Source of the DNA: a virus
Strand: one strand, 5' to 3'
DNA length: 24,012 bases
Virus record (IMG/VR): IMGVR_UViG_3300017708_002310
Span: 1-24,012 of that record
Every line of letters starts with the position of its first letter. Position 1 is the stretch's first letter. The position numbers and the translations under genes were made by a program. Positions 1 to 6,268 of this stretch are shown in pieces. The notes below the pieces were generated by a model. It did no database searches. It was not told where the DNA came from and saw only the letters and a list, made by a program, of their open reading frames with translations.

Positions 1-311
1 ACATCAGTTCCTACCTCACTCCAGGTATATTGTCTTGGTTCTCTCCAGTGAGCACTGAATCCACGAAATCCCCACTGGAACACATCTGTAACTGCTATAA
101 ATGGGTTTTGATCGAATGTGATGTTTGGAGTCTTGGCGTTATAGATGAACAGATACAATTTTCCAGGTTGCACAGATCTCACTGGAGTTGGTGTTAGTAG
201 TTCAAGAACTTCAATCATCCTATCGTCTGGGTCTGCTAGACCAGTCATATTGTCCACAACAGAACGGATTCTGTTTACATTAGTATCTGTATCTGTTGGT
301 CGTTTCGCCAT
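1..311 (-). CDS. Unrecognised protein downstream of gp4, N-terminal 103 codons only
   Basis: The gene starts with ATG at 311-309, overlapping the gp4 stop as TAATG, and runs off the left edge, so its C-terminus is missing. I translated it by hand: it opens MAKRPTDTDTNVNRIRSVV and continues with an acidic helix-like stretch, then GKLYLFIYNAKTPNITFDQN and a Trp/Phe-rich segment (QWGFRGFSAHW, YTWSEV). There is no signal peptide or membrane segment in the visible part. Translational coupling to gp4 suggests a late virion-assembly role. In T4 the gene after 4 is 53 (baseplate wedge), so a gp53 equivalent is possible by synteny, but I do not see T4 gp53 sequence features and leave the product open. 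Confidence 0.75.
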   Translation of the reverse strand, partial: MAKRPTDTDTNVNRIRSVVDNMTGLADPDDRMIEVLELLTPTPVRSVQPGKLYLFIYNAKTPNITFDQNPFIAVTDVFQWGFRGFSAHWREPRQYTWSEVGTD

Positions 312-757
312 TATTTGATACCTAATTCTTTTTCGGTTAATACTTTAAATTCCCACATACGATCATCACAATATTCTTTTGCCGCTTCCCACTTTGCTTG
401 ATTTTTAGCATATTCGTATGCCTCGTTGAGATACCTTTTTGTTTGTCGTTGTGGTTTTTTTGGTGGACTACACTGACTTAATGGTTTAACTTCAATCAAT
501 GAGCGTTTGATTCGTCCACTAGTATCTTTATATTTAATATAAAAGTCGGGAAAGTATCTGTGAATTTTATTATCAACAGGTGAACGATATGGAATGCAGA
601 ACTCTTCAGACTGCCATTCTAATATATTTTCGTTCAGGTCACAGTAGCGAGCAAATTTTCTTTCCCAAGATGAGCGACAAATAATATTAGTTGGATCGCC
701 CTTATACTTATTGGGGTATTGTGGTTTATATTTACTTTTATTGTAATGTCTATCCAC
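311..757 (-). CDS. gp4: Head completion protein gp4 (TnsA-like nuclease fold)
   Basis: This is the T4 gp4 (gp50/gp65) family head-completion protein, which acts on the DNA-filled capsid before tail joining. Visible family features are YKGDPTNII followed by RSSWERKFARYCD, SEEFCIPYRSP, RYFPDFYIK and LIEVKP. Together they resemble the TnsA PD-(D/E)xK core; Asp71, Glu89 and Lys91 (GTG numbering) are the candidate catalytic set. I chose GTG at 757-755 rather than ATG at 790. AAGGGG lies 7 bases upstream, the product is 148 residues against 150 in T4, and the longer version only adds residues read out of frame from the upstream gene. It overlaps the upstream NUMOD gene by 8 bases and the downstream gene by 1, so the three are probably co-transcribed and coupled. 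The basic C-terminal half (PPKKPQRQTKR) fits DNA contact. Confidence 0.9.
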   Translation of the reverse strand: MDRHYNKSKYKPQYPNKYKGDPTNIICRSSWERKFARYCDLNENILEWQSEEFCIPYRSPVDNKIHRYFPDFYIKYKDTSGRIKRSLIEVKPLSQCSPPKKPQRQTKRYLNEAYEYAKNQAKWEAAKEYCDDRMWEFKVLTEKELGIK

Positions 758-1085
758 GCTTCCACCCCTTAACAGTATTTCTTTTACCATTCAGCAGTTC
801 ACTTACGTGCCCTGATGATAATTTATTTTCTTTGCAGAAATGACTTAGGCAAGAGAATTTTACAATTTCACCTGTGGGAGATATTATAGTTCCTCCTTTA
901 TGTAAACTCGGTTTCCCAGTTTCACGCATCTTACGCTTTGCTTCTTCAGTGTGTGGGCGGTTATGAATCATTCCATAACCTTTTACTTCCTCATCTTCAG
1001 AAGTATCAATCCAAACTTTTCCAATGGACGGAAGTCCAAGAAATTTAGATACGTTGTCTGTATCGTAAAACCCCTTATATGACAT
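750..1085 (-). CDS. NUMOD3 + NUMOD1/IENR1 DNA-binding protein, homing-endonuclease relative without a visible catalytic core
   Basis: The 111-residue product has two modules found as DNA-recognition tails of HNH and GIY-YIG homing endonucleases. NUMOD3-like HTEEAKRKMRETGKPS covers about residues 45-62. A NUMOD1/IENR1-like helix-turn-helix unit follows to the C-terminus (SPTGEIVKF, then LSHFCKENKLSSGHVSELL, then KGWK). The first 42 residues (YKGFYDTDNVSKFLGLPSIG, then an acidic stretch) show no His-Asn-His or GIY-YIG motif. It is therefore either a truncated endonuclease or a stand-alone DNA-binding protein. It is the first gene of the leftward unit, begins at the divergent promoter region, and carries the gp4 ribosome binding site in its 3' end, typical of an endonuclease gene inserted beside a core gene without harming it. 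Activity cannot be judged from sequence. Confidence 0.75.
   Translation of the reverse strand: MSYKGFYDTDNVSKFLGLPSIGKVWIDTSEDEEVKGYGMIHNRPHTEEAKRKMRETGKPSLHKGGTIISPTGEIVKFSCLSHFCKENKLSSGHVSELLNGKRNTVKGWKRG
755..770 (-). promoter_or_regulatory. Ribosome binding site that fixes the gp4 GTG start
   Basis: On the minus strand AAGGGG (765-770) precedes GTG (757-755) by 7 bases. Both lie inside the last codons of the upstream NUMOD gene. No comparable purine stretch precedes the in-frame ATG at 790. The upstream stop TAG (752-750) falls just inside gp4, so ribosomes ending there could restart on gp4. Confidence 0.65.
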
Positions 1086-1092
1086 CTAAATA
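1085..1092 (+). promoter_or_regulatory. Candidate T4-type late promoter (rightward)
   Basis: TCTAAATA resembles the T4 late -10 octamer TATAAATA used by gp55-programmed polymerase and the CTAAATA form seen in cyanophages. It lies 28 bases before the GTG of the tube initiator/cap gene, leaving room for transcription to start near 1098. It overlaps the ATG of the leftward gene. Confidence 0.55.
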
Positions 1093-1112
1093 ACTAAACA
1101 ATCACCTAAGAG

Positions 1113-1120
1113 TATTTAGA
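1113..1120 (-). promoter_or_regulatory. Candidate T4-type late promoter (leftward)
   Basis: Read on the minus strand this is the same TCTAAATA octamer as at 1085-1092, 27 bases before the ATG of the NUMOD gene. With its partner it forms a perfect 8-bp inverted repeat around a 20-base centre, so the two divergent units would be fired from one small region. It abuts the GTG start of the rightward gene. Confidence 0.5.
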
Positions 1121-2002
1121 GTGCCTAGACCATTTCCGAAAAAGATATCGCAGATAAAACCAACATTAACAGAAGTTGCACAGAGTTCTCATTTTGTTGT
1201 TCAATTTGGTGGATTGAGTGGAACTTTAAGAACTCATCTTCGTGATAGGGGTATGGATGCTAGATTTATTACTGATAATCTTAGTCTCCTTTGCAATAGA
1301 GCATCACTTCCTGGTAGTGGTCTTGCAACCGCAGATGTTATCGGTAACTTCACTGGTGTTGCTGAGAAGTTTGCACACACTAGAACTTTTGTCCAAATGG
1401 ATATGGAGTTCTATGTTGATAACTCATATAGATCTTTAAAGTTTGTTGAACACTGGATGGAGTTTATTTCTAGTGGTGCTGAAACTGGTTTAGGAGTCAA
1501 TCCTTTACGTGATGGATATCATTTTAGAATGAGATATCCGAGTGAGTATAAGTGTGATGAAACTAGAATTATAAAATTTGAAAGAGATTATAAAAGATAT
1601 ATTGAGTATAGATTCTTTGGATTATTCCCAATTGCATTGAATGCAACACCAGTATCTTATGAAGGCTCTACATTGTTAAAGGCATCTGCGTCATTTAATT
1701 ATGATAGATATTATTCTGGACAGTCTCGTTCAATCAATGAATATATTGGAGATGATAACAATCAAGAGCAAAGTTCCAATTCAATTTTTGGTTCTGCACA
1801 GAATAGTGTATATGGTATAAATTTGAATGATAATACCTTCCTGAATACTAATGACCTTGGATTTAGTCCTAATTTTGCTGCTAGTGGTGATTACTCAAAT
1901 CTATTCAATATTGACCCAGCATCTACTACATTAAATAGGGCACAAATTAATAATGCTCAGTTTACTTCTACCAGTGATGCTGATTCTAGAGGTCGTGGAT
2001 AA
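1121..2002 (+). CDS. Baseplate tail-tube initiator/cap protein (gp54/gp48-like)
   Basis: The 293-residue product has the long tube-protein-like pattern of the T4 gp54/gp48 group, which sits on the baseplate and starts or caps tail-tube polymerisation. Conserved-looking blocks are SHFVVQFGGLSG (near residue 23), RFITDNLSLLCNRASLPGS, EKFAHTRTFVQMDMEFYVDN, KFVEHWMEFISSG and FFGLFPIALNATPVSYE. The last 80 residues are Asn/Ser-rich and look flexible. T4 gp54 is 320 and gp48 364 residues, so length favours gp54, but I cannot separate the two from sequence alone. Translation starts at GTG 1121 with a modest AAGAG about 8 bases upstream. It is the first gene of the rightward late unit, before gp26, whereas in T4 genes 48 and 54 follow gene 29. 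Confidence 0.75.
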   Translation: MPRPFPKKISQIKPTLTEVAQSSHFVVQFGGLSGTLRTHLRDRGMDARFITDNLSLLCNRASLPGSGLATADVIGNFTGVAEKFAHTRTFVQMDMEFYVDNSYRSLKFVEHWMEFISSGAETGLGVNPLRDGYHFRMRYPSEYKCDETRIIKFERDYKRYIEYRFFGLFPIALNATPVSYEGSTLLKASASFNYDRYYSGQSRSINEYIGDDNNQEQSSNSIFGSAQNSVYGINLNDNTFLNTNDLGFSPNFAASGDYSNLFNIDPASTTLNRAQINNAQFTSTSDADSRGRG

Positions 2003-2006
2003 CGCT

Positions 2007-2014
2007 ACTAAATA
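2007..2014 (+). promoter_or_regulatory. Candidate late promoter before gp26
   Basis: ACTAAATA sits in the 37-base gap after the tube initiator/cap gene and 25 bases before the gp26 ATG. This is the same distance and core (CTAAATA) as the octamers at 1085, 10024 and 21634. Confidence 0.5.
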
Positions 2015-2039
2015 ATTTTACTGATGTGCATGAATTGTA

Positions 2040-2756
2040 ATGCCTTTACCAAAGATTGCTACACCAACTTATGAGTTGGTGATACCTTCTACTAAGAAGA
2101 AAATTAAGTATAGACCATTTTTAGTTAAAGAAGAAAAGGTTTTGATCATCGCTATGGAAAGCGAAGATACAAAACAAATTGCTGGTGCAGTTAAAGATGT
2201 AATTAAGAACTGCATTATCACTCGCGGAGTCAAAGTAGAACAACTTTCTACTTTTGATATTGAATATTTGTTCCTCAACATTCGTGGTAAGTCTGTTGGT
2301 GAAGAAGTGGAAGTTCTTGTAACTTGTCCTGATGATGGAACTACAAAAGTTCCTACTGTAATTGATTTGGATTCTATTCAAATTCAACATGATGAAGAAC
2401 ATTCAAGAGATATTAAACTTGATGATCAATTGATTCTCAGGATGAGATATCCTTCAATGAATGAGTTTATTCATAACAACTTCGTCGTTGCTGATGCCGG
2501 TGTTGAAGATACTTTTGGTATCATTATGTCTTGCATTGAGCAGATTTATAATGAAGAAGAGTCATGGTCTGCTGCAGACTGTACTGAAAAAGAACTGAAA
2601 GAGTTTATTGAACAATTAAACTCTAAACAATTCAAAGAGATTGAAACTTTCTTTGCTACAATGCCTAAACTTTCTCATACTGTTGTAGTCAAGAATCCTA
2701 ATACGGGAGTAGATAATGAGATTGTACTTGAGGGATTAGCAAGTTTTTTCGGGTGA
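2040..2756 (+). CDS. gp26: Baseplate hub assembly protein gp26
   Basis: The N-terminus (LPKIATPTYELVIPSTKKKI, then KYRPFLVKEEKVLIIAMESED) and the middle (LSTFDIEYLFLNIRGKSVGE) are the signature of the T4 gp26 family. That family acts in assembly of the central baseplate hub and, by position and size, resembles the tail-assembly chaperones of other phages. It is 238 residues against 208 in T4. The later part (RMRYPSMNEFI, CIEQIYN, FIEQLNSKQFKEIETFFATM) is helical and acidic. The gene ends in a T TTT TTC heptamer, one Gly codon, then TGA, with a strong stem just beyond, so a fraction of ribosomes may shift -1 and continue into the next ORF (separate entry). It probably has its own late promoter at 2007. 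The ATG at 2040 has no strong purine-rich leader. Confidence 0.9.
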   Translation: MPLPKIATPTYELVIPSTKKKIKYRPFLVKEEKVLIIAMESEDTKQIAGAVKDVIKNCIITRGVKVEQLSTFDIEYLFLNIRGKSVGEEVEVLVTCPDDGTTKVPTVIDLDSIQIQHDEEHSRDIKLDDQLILRMRYPSMNEFIHNNFVVADAGVEDTFGIIMSCIEQIYNEEESWSAADCTEKELKEFIEQLNSKQFKEIETFFATMPKLSHTVVVKNPNTGVDNEIVLEGLASFFG

Positions 2757-2786
2757 GTATGGCTCATACTGATCTTGAGTCATACT
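2731..2786 (+). other. Putative programmed -1 ribosomal frameshift site fusing gp26 to the next ORF
   Basis: Three elements are visible in order. First, Shine-Dalgarno-like AGGGA (2731-2735) ends 8 bases before the heptamer. Second, T TTT TTC occupies 2744-2750, with TTT and TTC as the zero-frame codons, so both tRNAs can re-pair after a -1 slip. Third, five bases later an 11-bp stem (AGTATGGCTCA at 2756-2766 with TGAGTCATACT at 2776-2786, one G-U pair) closes a 9-base loop. The gp26 stop is at 2754-2756, one codon past the heptamer. The next ORF is exactly in the -1 frame. The shifted product would be 237 gp26 residues plus 61 new ones, 298 in all. The arrangement matches E. coli dnaX in layout and lambda G/G-T in biological setting. 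No experiment is implied. Confidence 0.7.
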
Positions 2787-2935
2787 TCCGAATTAATTTT
2801 GCCTTGATGCAACATCATAAATATAGCTTGACAGAACTAGAAAATATGATACCTTGGGAGAAAGAAATTTACCGTGCTTTCCTCCAACAGTATATTGAAG
2901 AAGAAAACCTAAAGGCACAACAGCAGAATGGTTGA
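2753..2935 (+). CDS. Small tail-assembly partner, likely -1 frameshift extension of gp26 (position of gp51)
   Basis: The 60-codon ORF overlaps the gp26 stop as GTGA. Its product is helical and charged: DLESYFRINFALMQHHKYSL, then TELENMIPWEKEIYRAFLQQ and an acidic end. The L-x-E-L-x-x-M-x-P-W-E-K pattern recalls the short T parts of G/T tail-assembly chaperones. In T4 gene 51 (hub assembly catalyst, 249 residues) follows 26, but this is far shorter and I see no clear gp51 likeness. GTG at 2753 has no good ribosome binding site; an in-frame ATG at 2759 has only a too-close GGGTGAG. This favours expression by -1 frameshifting from gp26, though coupled re-initiation at the overlap would also work. 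It overlaps the next gene by 8 bases. Confidence 0.75.
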   Translation: MSMAHTDLESYFRINFALMQHHKYSLTELENMIPWEKEIYRAFLQQYIEEENLKAQQQNG

Positions 2936-4403
2936 GATTTCCCCAATATTTGGTAGAGGACCAAGAATGTCTGCCGCTGCTTATACAGGCAGAGCGGTTG
3001 CTCCTGCCGCTGCGGAGGATGCTGCTGAATCTAAAGCACTTATCACCAAGAATTCATTACAACTTGGTATTGTATCATCACAAATACAAAATATGACTGC
3101 ACAAATGCAGTCTTTAGTAGGTTCTCTTACTGTTATTGCTACAAATCTTGCTACATCACAGGCACTTCAACAAAGGCAAGATAATCAGGCTATTGAGTTA
3201 GAAAATAAATTAGCACAACAAAAACTTAGAGAAGGAAAAGAAAGTTTAATTGAGAAAAGGATACAATCAGCAGCATTAGCACCTGCACAGAAGATTGCAA
3301 ATAAAGCACAATTCACACTTGGAAGACTTGGAGATTTCTTTATATCAATTCTTGGTGGATGGTTATTGAATCAGGGTGTTCAGACTTTGAAAGCATTGAG
3401 TGAAGGAAATGGAGATAAGTTAAAAGAAATTAGAAATAATGTTCTTAAAAATCTTGCTATTATTGCTGGGATATTTGTTGGAATAAAATTAGCAATCGGT
3501 GTTATCCTAGGAACATTCTCAGTTCTTGGTGTAAAACTATTAGCAGTTGCGGCAGTTGGATTGCTTACAAAACCTGGACAACAGTTGTTGGGATTTATTA
3601 TTGATGCTGCTAAAGCAGCAGCAAATTACTTATCGGAAAAACTTGGTCTTCCATCACCATTTAAACCAGCAGATCCCAATGGAGGAGACGGAAATAATGA
3701 TCCTCCTATAAGTAATGTAGAAGGAGATGATCCACCTCCTAAAGTTGGTGCTGGAAGCACTGAAGGATCTAATGGTAATCAAGACAATATAGAACAACCA
3801 GAGACTAAGAATCAATGGTGGGACCTTCCGGATGAGTTCCCAAATCCTGGAGAAGTCATTGGTGATGAGGATAATGTTGGTGGAGATACTCTAAAATCTA
3901 TTGAGTCTATCAAAGGATCATTTAACACTGCTGAAAGTATTATTAAGGCAATGGGTGGAGATGACTCAAAATCTGATCGCCCTGCAACAAAGAGAAAAAT
4001 GCAGACTGAAACCAAAACCACATTTGATATGGGTTTTGGTGAAATTGACTTATCAAAACCAATGGGTTCTGAAAAAGATCCAGTAGGTAAAAAGGTAACA
4101 GATCCAGAAACTTTAGAATACATTAGACAGGAACAGTATATTGGTAAGTATGGAGAACTTCCACCTGGAATGCTTTCTTCAACATCTGCAAGGAAAGATA
4201 TAGCAAAAAGAGTTTCTAAACCACCAGAAGAACCTGGTGTAACTGTTGTTCCAATGCCTGTTTCTGCTGGTGGTGGGACACCATCTCAACCAGCACCTGT
4301 TTCTAGTGGACCAATTGGTGGTGTTGAGATGTATTCTACCAGTAATGATGATAATATGTACACCTTTGGTGCTATGTCCAACTATAATGTGGTAGGGGTC
4401 TGA
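2928..4403 (+). CDS. Tail structural protein with hydrophobic helices, tape-measure candidate
   Basis: The 491-residue product has an Ala-rich start, a coiled-coil-like Gln/Glu/Lys-rich stretch (residues about 40-130), then LGRLGDFFISILGGWLLNQG (131-150) and two further hydrophobic segments to about residue 230 (LAIIAGIFVGIKLAIGVILG; LLAVAAVGLLTKPGQQLLGF). A Pro/Gly/Asp-rich disordered tail follows. Coiled coil followed by membrane-like helices is the pattern of tape-measure and membrane-inserting tail proteins. It lies right after the gp26-type chaperone, where tape measures usually sit; T4 gp29 is 590 residues. No direct gp29 likeness is visible, so this is an inference. ATG 2928 has only a distant AAAGG. 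ATG 2967 (residue 14) has AGAGGA six bases upstream and may be the true start. The end overlaps the next gene by one base (TGATG). Confidence 0.75.
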   Translation: MVEISPIFGRGPRMSAAAYTGRAVAPAAAEDAAESKALITKNSLQLGIVSSQIQNMTAQMQSLVGSLTVIATNLATSQALQQRQDNQAIELENKLAQQKLREGKESLIEKRIQSAALAPAQKIANKAQFTLGRLGDFFISILGGWLLNQGVQTLKALSEGNGDKLKEIRNNVLKNLAIIAGIFVGIKLAIGVILGTFSVLGVKLLAVAAVGLLTKPGQQLLGFIIDAAKAAANYLSEKLGLPSPFKPADPNGGDGNNDPPISNVEGDDPPPKVGAGSTEGSNGNQDNIEQPETKNQWWDLPDEFPNPGEVIGDEDNVGGDTLKSIESIKGSFNTAESIIKAMGGDDSKSDRPATKRKMQTETKTTFDMGFGEIDLSKPMGSEKDPVGKKVTDPETLEYIRQEQYIGKYGELPPGMLSSTSARKDIAKRVSKPPEEPGVTVVPMPVSAGGGTPSQPAPVSSGPIGGVEMYSTSNDDNMYTFGAMSNYNVVGV

Positions 4404-6268
4404 TGGCGAAGATAAAAACATCACTACTTAAAAATAGCGGCAGCATTGAAGGAATTCAAAGTTCCATCAACGCTTTTGGTACCAGTCTTCGTGCTGCTAA
4501 TAGCACTTCATCCACTATTATACGCAATTTAAATGATGGTAATAAGTTAAAAAAAGATGCCATATTGAGAAGGCGTCAACTATTTGGAAAACGAAGAGAG
4601 GCGGTTAGGAGAAGAGAGCAGGAAGATTTAATTGAAGCAGGTAGAGTTGGAGGAATTTTAAGAAGAACATCTAAAGTCATTGGAAGTAGCACTAAAGGAT
4701 TCCTTGGAAGAATTATGGACTTCCTTGGAACAATTTTAGTAGGATGGATTGTTACTAACCTTCCAGTTATTATTGATGCAGTTCAAGACTTAATCACAAG
4801 AATACAACAAGCAGCAGGTATTCTTAAGAATTGGTTTGAAGGTGTACAAAATTTCTTTGTTGGATTTACTTCCAATCTTGGTGATATTGCTACTAGACTG
4901 ATGAGTTTTGATTTATTTGGTCAAAAGATTGAAATTGATAAAGCATCAGATAAGATCACAAATGGAGTTCGGAGATTTGAGCAAGATTTCAGAAAAATGA
5001 TTCAAGACTTTAGAACTTTTAATCTTTTTGATTATATTAGCGATAACATAAAAAAATTGCTAGGAATTGAGACTGGAAAGAAAAAAGGATCTGCTGACGG
5101 AACTAAAACTGATCAGACTGACAATAATATTCCAACTGAAGGAACATTAAATCAGGAACAAATTGCTAGAGCTGCTAAGGCAGCAGGTTTTCCAGAAGAC
5201 AAAATTGCTACAATGACCGCTATCGCTATGGCGGAATCGTCAGGTGATAGTGGTGCTTTAAATAATAATCCAAATACTGGTGATCTGTCTTACGGTTTAT
5301 GGCAGATCAATATGTTAGGGGACATGGGTCCCGAGAGAAGAAAATTATTTGGTATTAAATCTAATGAGGAATTACTTAATCCTATTACAAATGCTAAGGC
5401 AGCATATAAAATATATGAACTTCAAGGATATGGTGCTTGGTCTGTTTATAAGTCTGGTAAGTATAGGGATTACATGCTATCCGCTAAAAAAGCAGCAACT
5501 AATGCTTTACAAGCATTAAAATCTGAACCAGAGATAACTCAGGTTGATCAGAGTACTAGATATAGAGTTAATGATGATGTTAGCAACATTCTTGGAGAGA
5601 ATGCGATTATAACATCAACTATGGGAGCACAGGAGAGTTTTAGAAATGCTCCTCATAAAGGTATTGATATTGCTTGTGCTGCAGGATTATACATTTCATT
5701 AACAGAAGATGCTGTTGTGGATGGATCTACTTATGATAAAGGATATGGATATGTAGTTGATTTGCACGTTCCTTCTCGTGGTGTTCACCTTAGATTTGCA
5801 CATAATAGTAAGATTATTATTAGAAAGGCAGGAGAAACTGTTCCTGCAGGAACTTCATTTGCAATCACTGGTAGTACAGGAAGGTCTACTGGACCACATA
5901 TTCACTTAGAAGCAAATAGCGTAGCGTGGGTATCAGGAACACCTGATATGGTTCCAGCACCTTATGTTTCTTTGATTCGTTTGTCTAGAGTTCAAATGGA
6001 TAATAAAGTTGATGATGTTCCTACAATTAGTGGAAAAGGTGGAACTTCACTTGACGTTGAAGGAATGGGAAATAGAAGTAATATTGCTAAGGGCGTAACA
6101 CCTGATAAGAAAGGTCAGGTTATTACCGTTCCAATTCCAACTGGTGGTGGTTCAGCACCAACTCCACCACAAAGATCAAAAGGAGGATCAGATTTAAGTA
6201 TTCCCACAGGAACTACGTTAAATAGTTTCATAACAAAAGCACTTCTTAGAGAGTTAGAGTACGTATAA
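4403..6268 (+). CDS. Virion peptidoglycan hydrolase: hydrophobic tail domain + lytic transglycosylase + M23 peptidase
   Basis: The 621-residue product has three parts. Residues 1-240 are a basic helical region with LGRIMDFLGTILVGWIVTNL (101-120), related to the preceding protein. Residues about 255-375 are a lysozyme-fold transglycosylase (SLT type): catalytic Glu278 in AMAESSG, SYGLWQIN near 300, and AYKIYELQGYGAWSVYKSG. Residues about 400-535 are an M23 (LytM-type) endopeptidase: His418 and Asp422 in HKGIDIA, His467 in RFAHNS, and His499-Ile-His501 in GPHIHLE, so zinc ligands and catalytic histidines are all present. It should cut both glycan strands and stem peptides of the host wall during injection, standing in for the lysozyme domain missing from the gp5-like protein at 7557. 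The C-terminus is Gly/Pro-rich. AGGGG four bases before the ATG serves as ribosome binding site. It may also contribute to tail-length determination. Confidence 0.88.
   Translation: MAKIKTSLLKNSGSIEGIQSSINAFGTSLRAANSTSSTIIRNLNDGNKLKKDAILRRRQLFGKRREAVRRREQEDLIEAGRVGGILRRTSKVIGSSTKGFLGRIMDFLGTILVGWIVTNLPVIIDAVQDLITRIQQAAGILKNWFEGVQNFFVGFTSNLGDIATRLMSFDLFGQKIEIDKASDKITNGVRRFEQDFRKMIQDFRTFNLFDYISDNIKKLLGIETGKKKGSADGTKTDQTDNNIPTEGTLNQEQIARAAKAAGFPEDKIATMTAIAMAESSGDSGALNNNPNTGDLSYGLWQINMLGDMGPERRKLFGIKSNEELLNPITNAKAAYKIYELQGYGAWSVYKSGKYRDYMLSAKKAATNALQALKSEPEITQVDQSTRYRVNDDVSNILGENAIITSTMGAQESFRNAPHKGIDIACAAGLYISLTEDAVVDGSTYDKGYGYVVDLHVPSRGVHLRFAHNSKIIIRKAGETVPAGTSFAITGSTGRSTGPHIHLEANSVAWVSGTPDMVPAPYVSLIRLSRVQMDNKVDDVPTISGKGGTSLDVEGMGNRSNIAKGVTPDKKGQVITVPIPTGGGSAPTPPQRSKGGSDLSIPTGTTLNSFITKALLRELEYV

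Noticed and set aside
455-461. Run of seven A on the minus strand inside gp4 as a possible slippery site
   Set aside because: It lies mid-gene in a conserved Lys-rich stretch, with no adjacent ORF to enter by frameshift, so it is explained by AAA lysine codons.
2744-2750. Six-T run read as part of an intrinsic terminator
   Set aside because: There is no GC-rich hairpin before the T run; the stem is downstream, which fits frameshifting and not termination.
2816-2823. CATAAATA about 105 bases before the tape-measure candidate
   Set aside because: A loose match inside coding sequence at unusual distance; chance is the simpler explanation.
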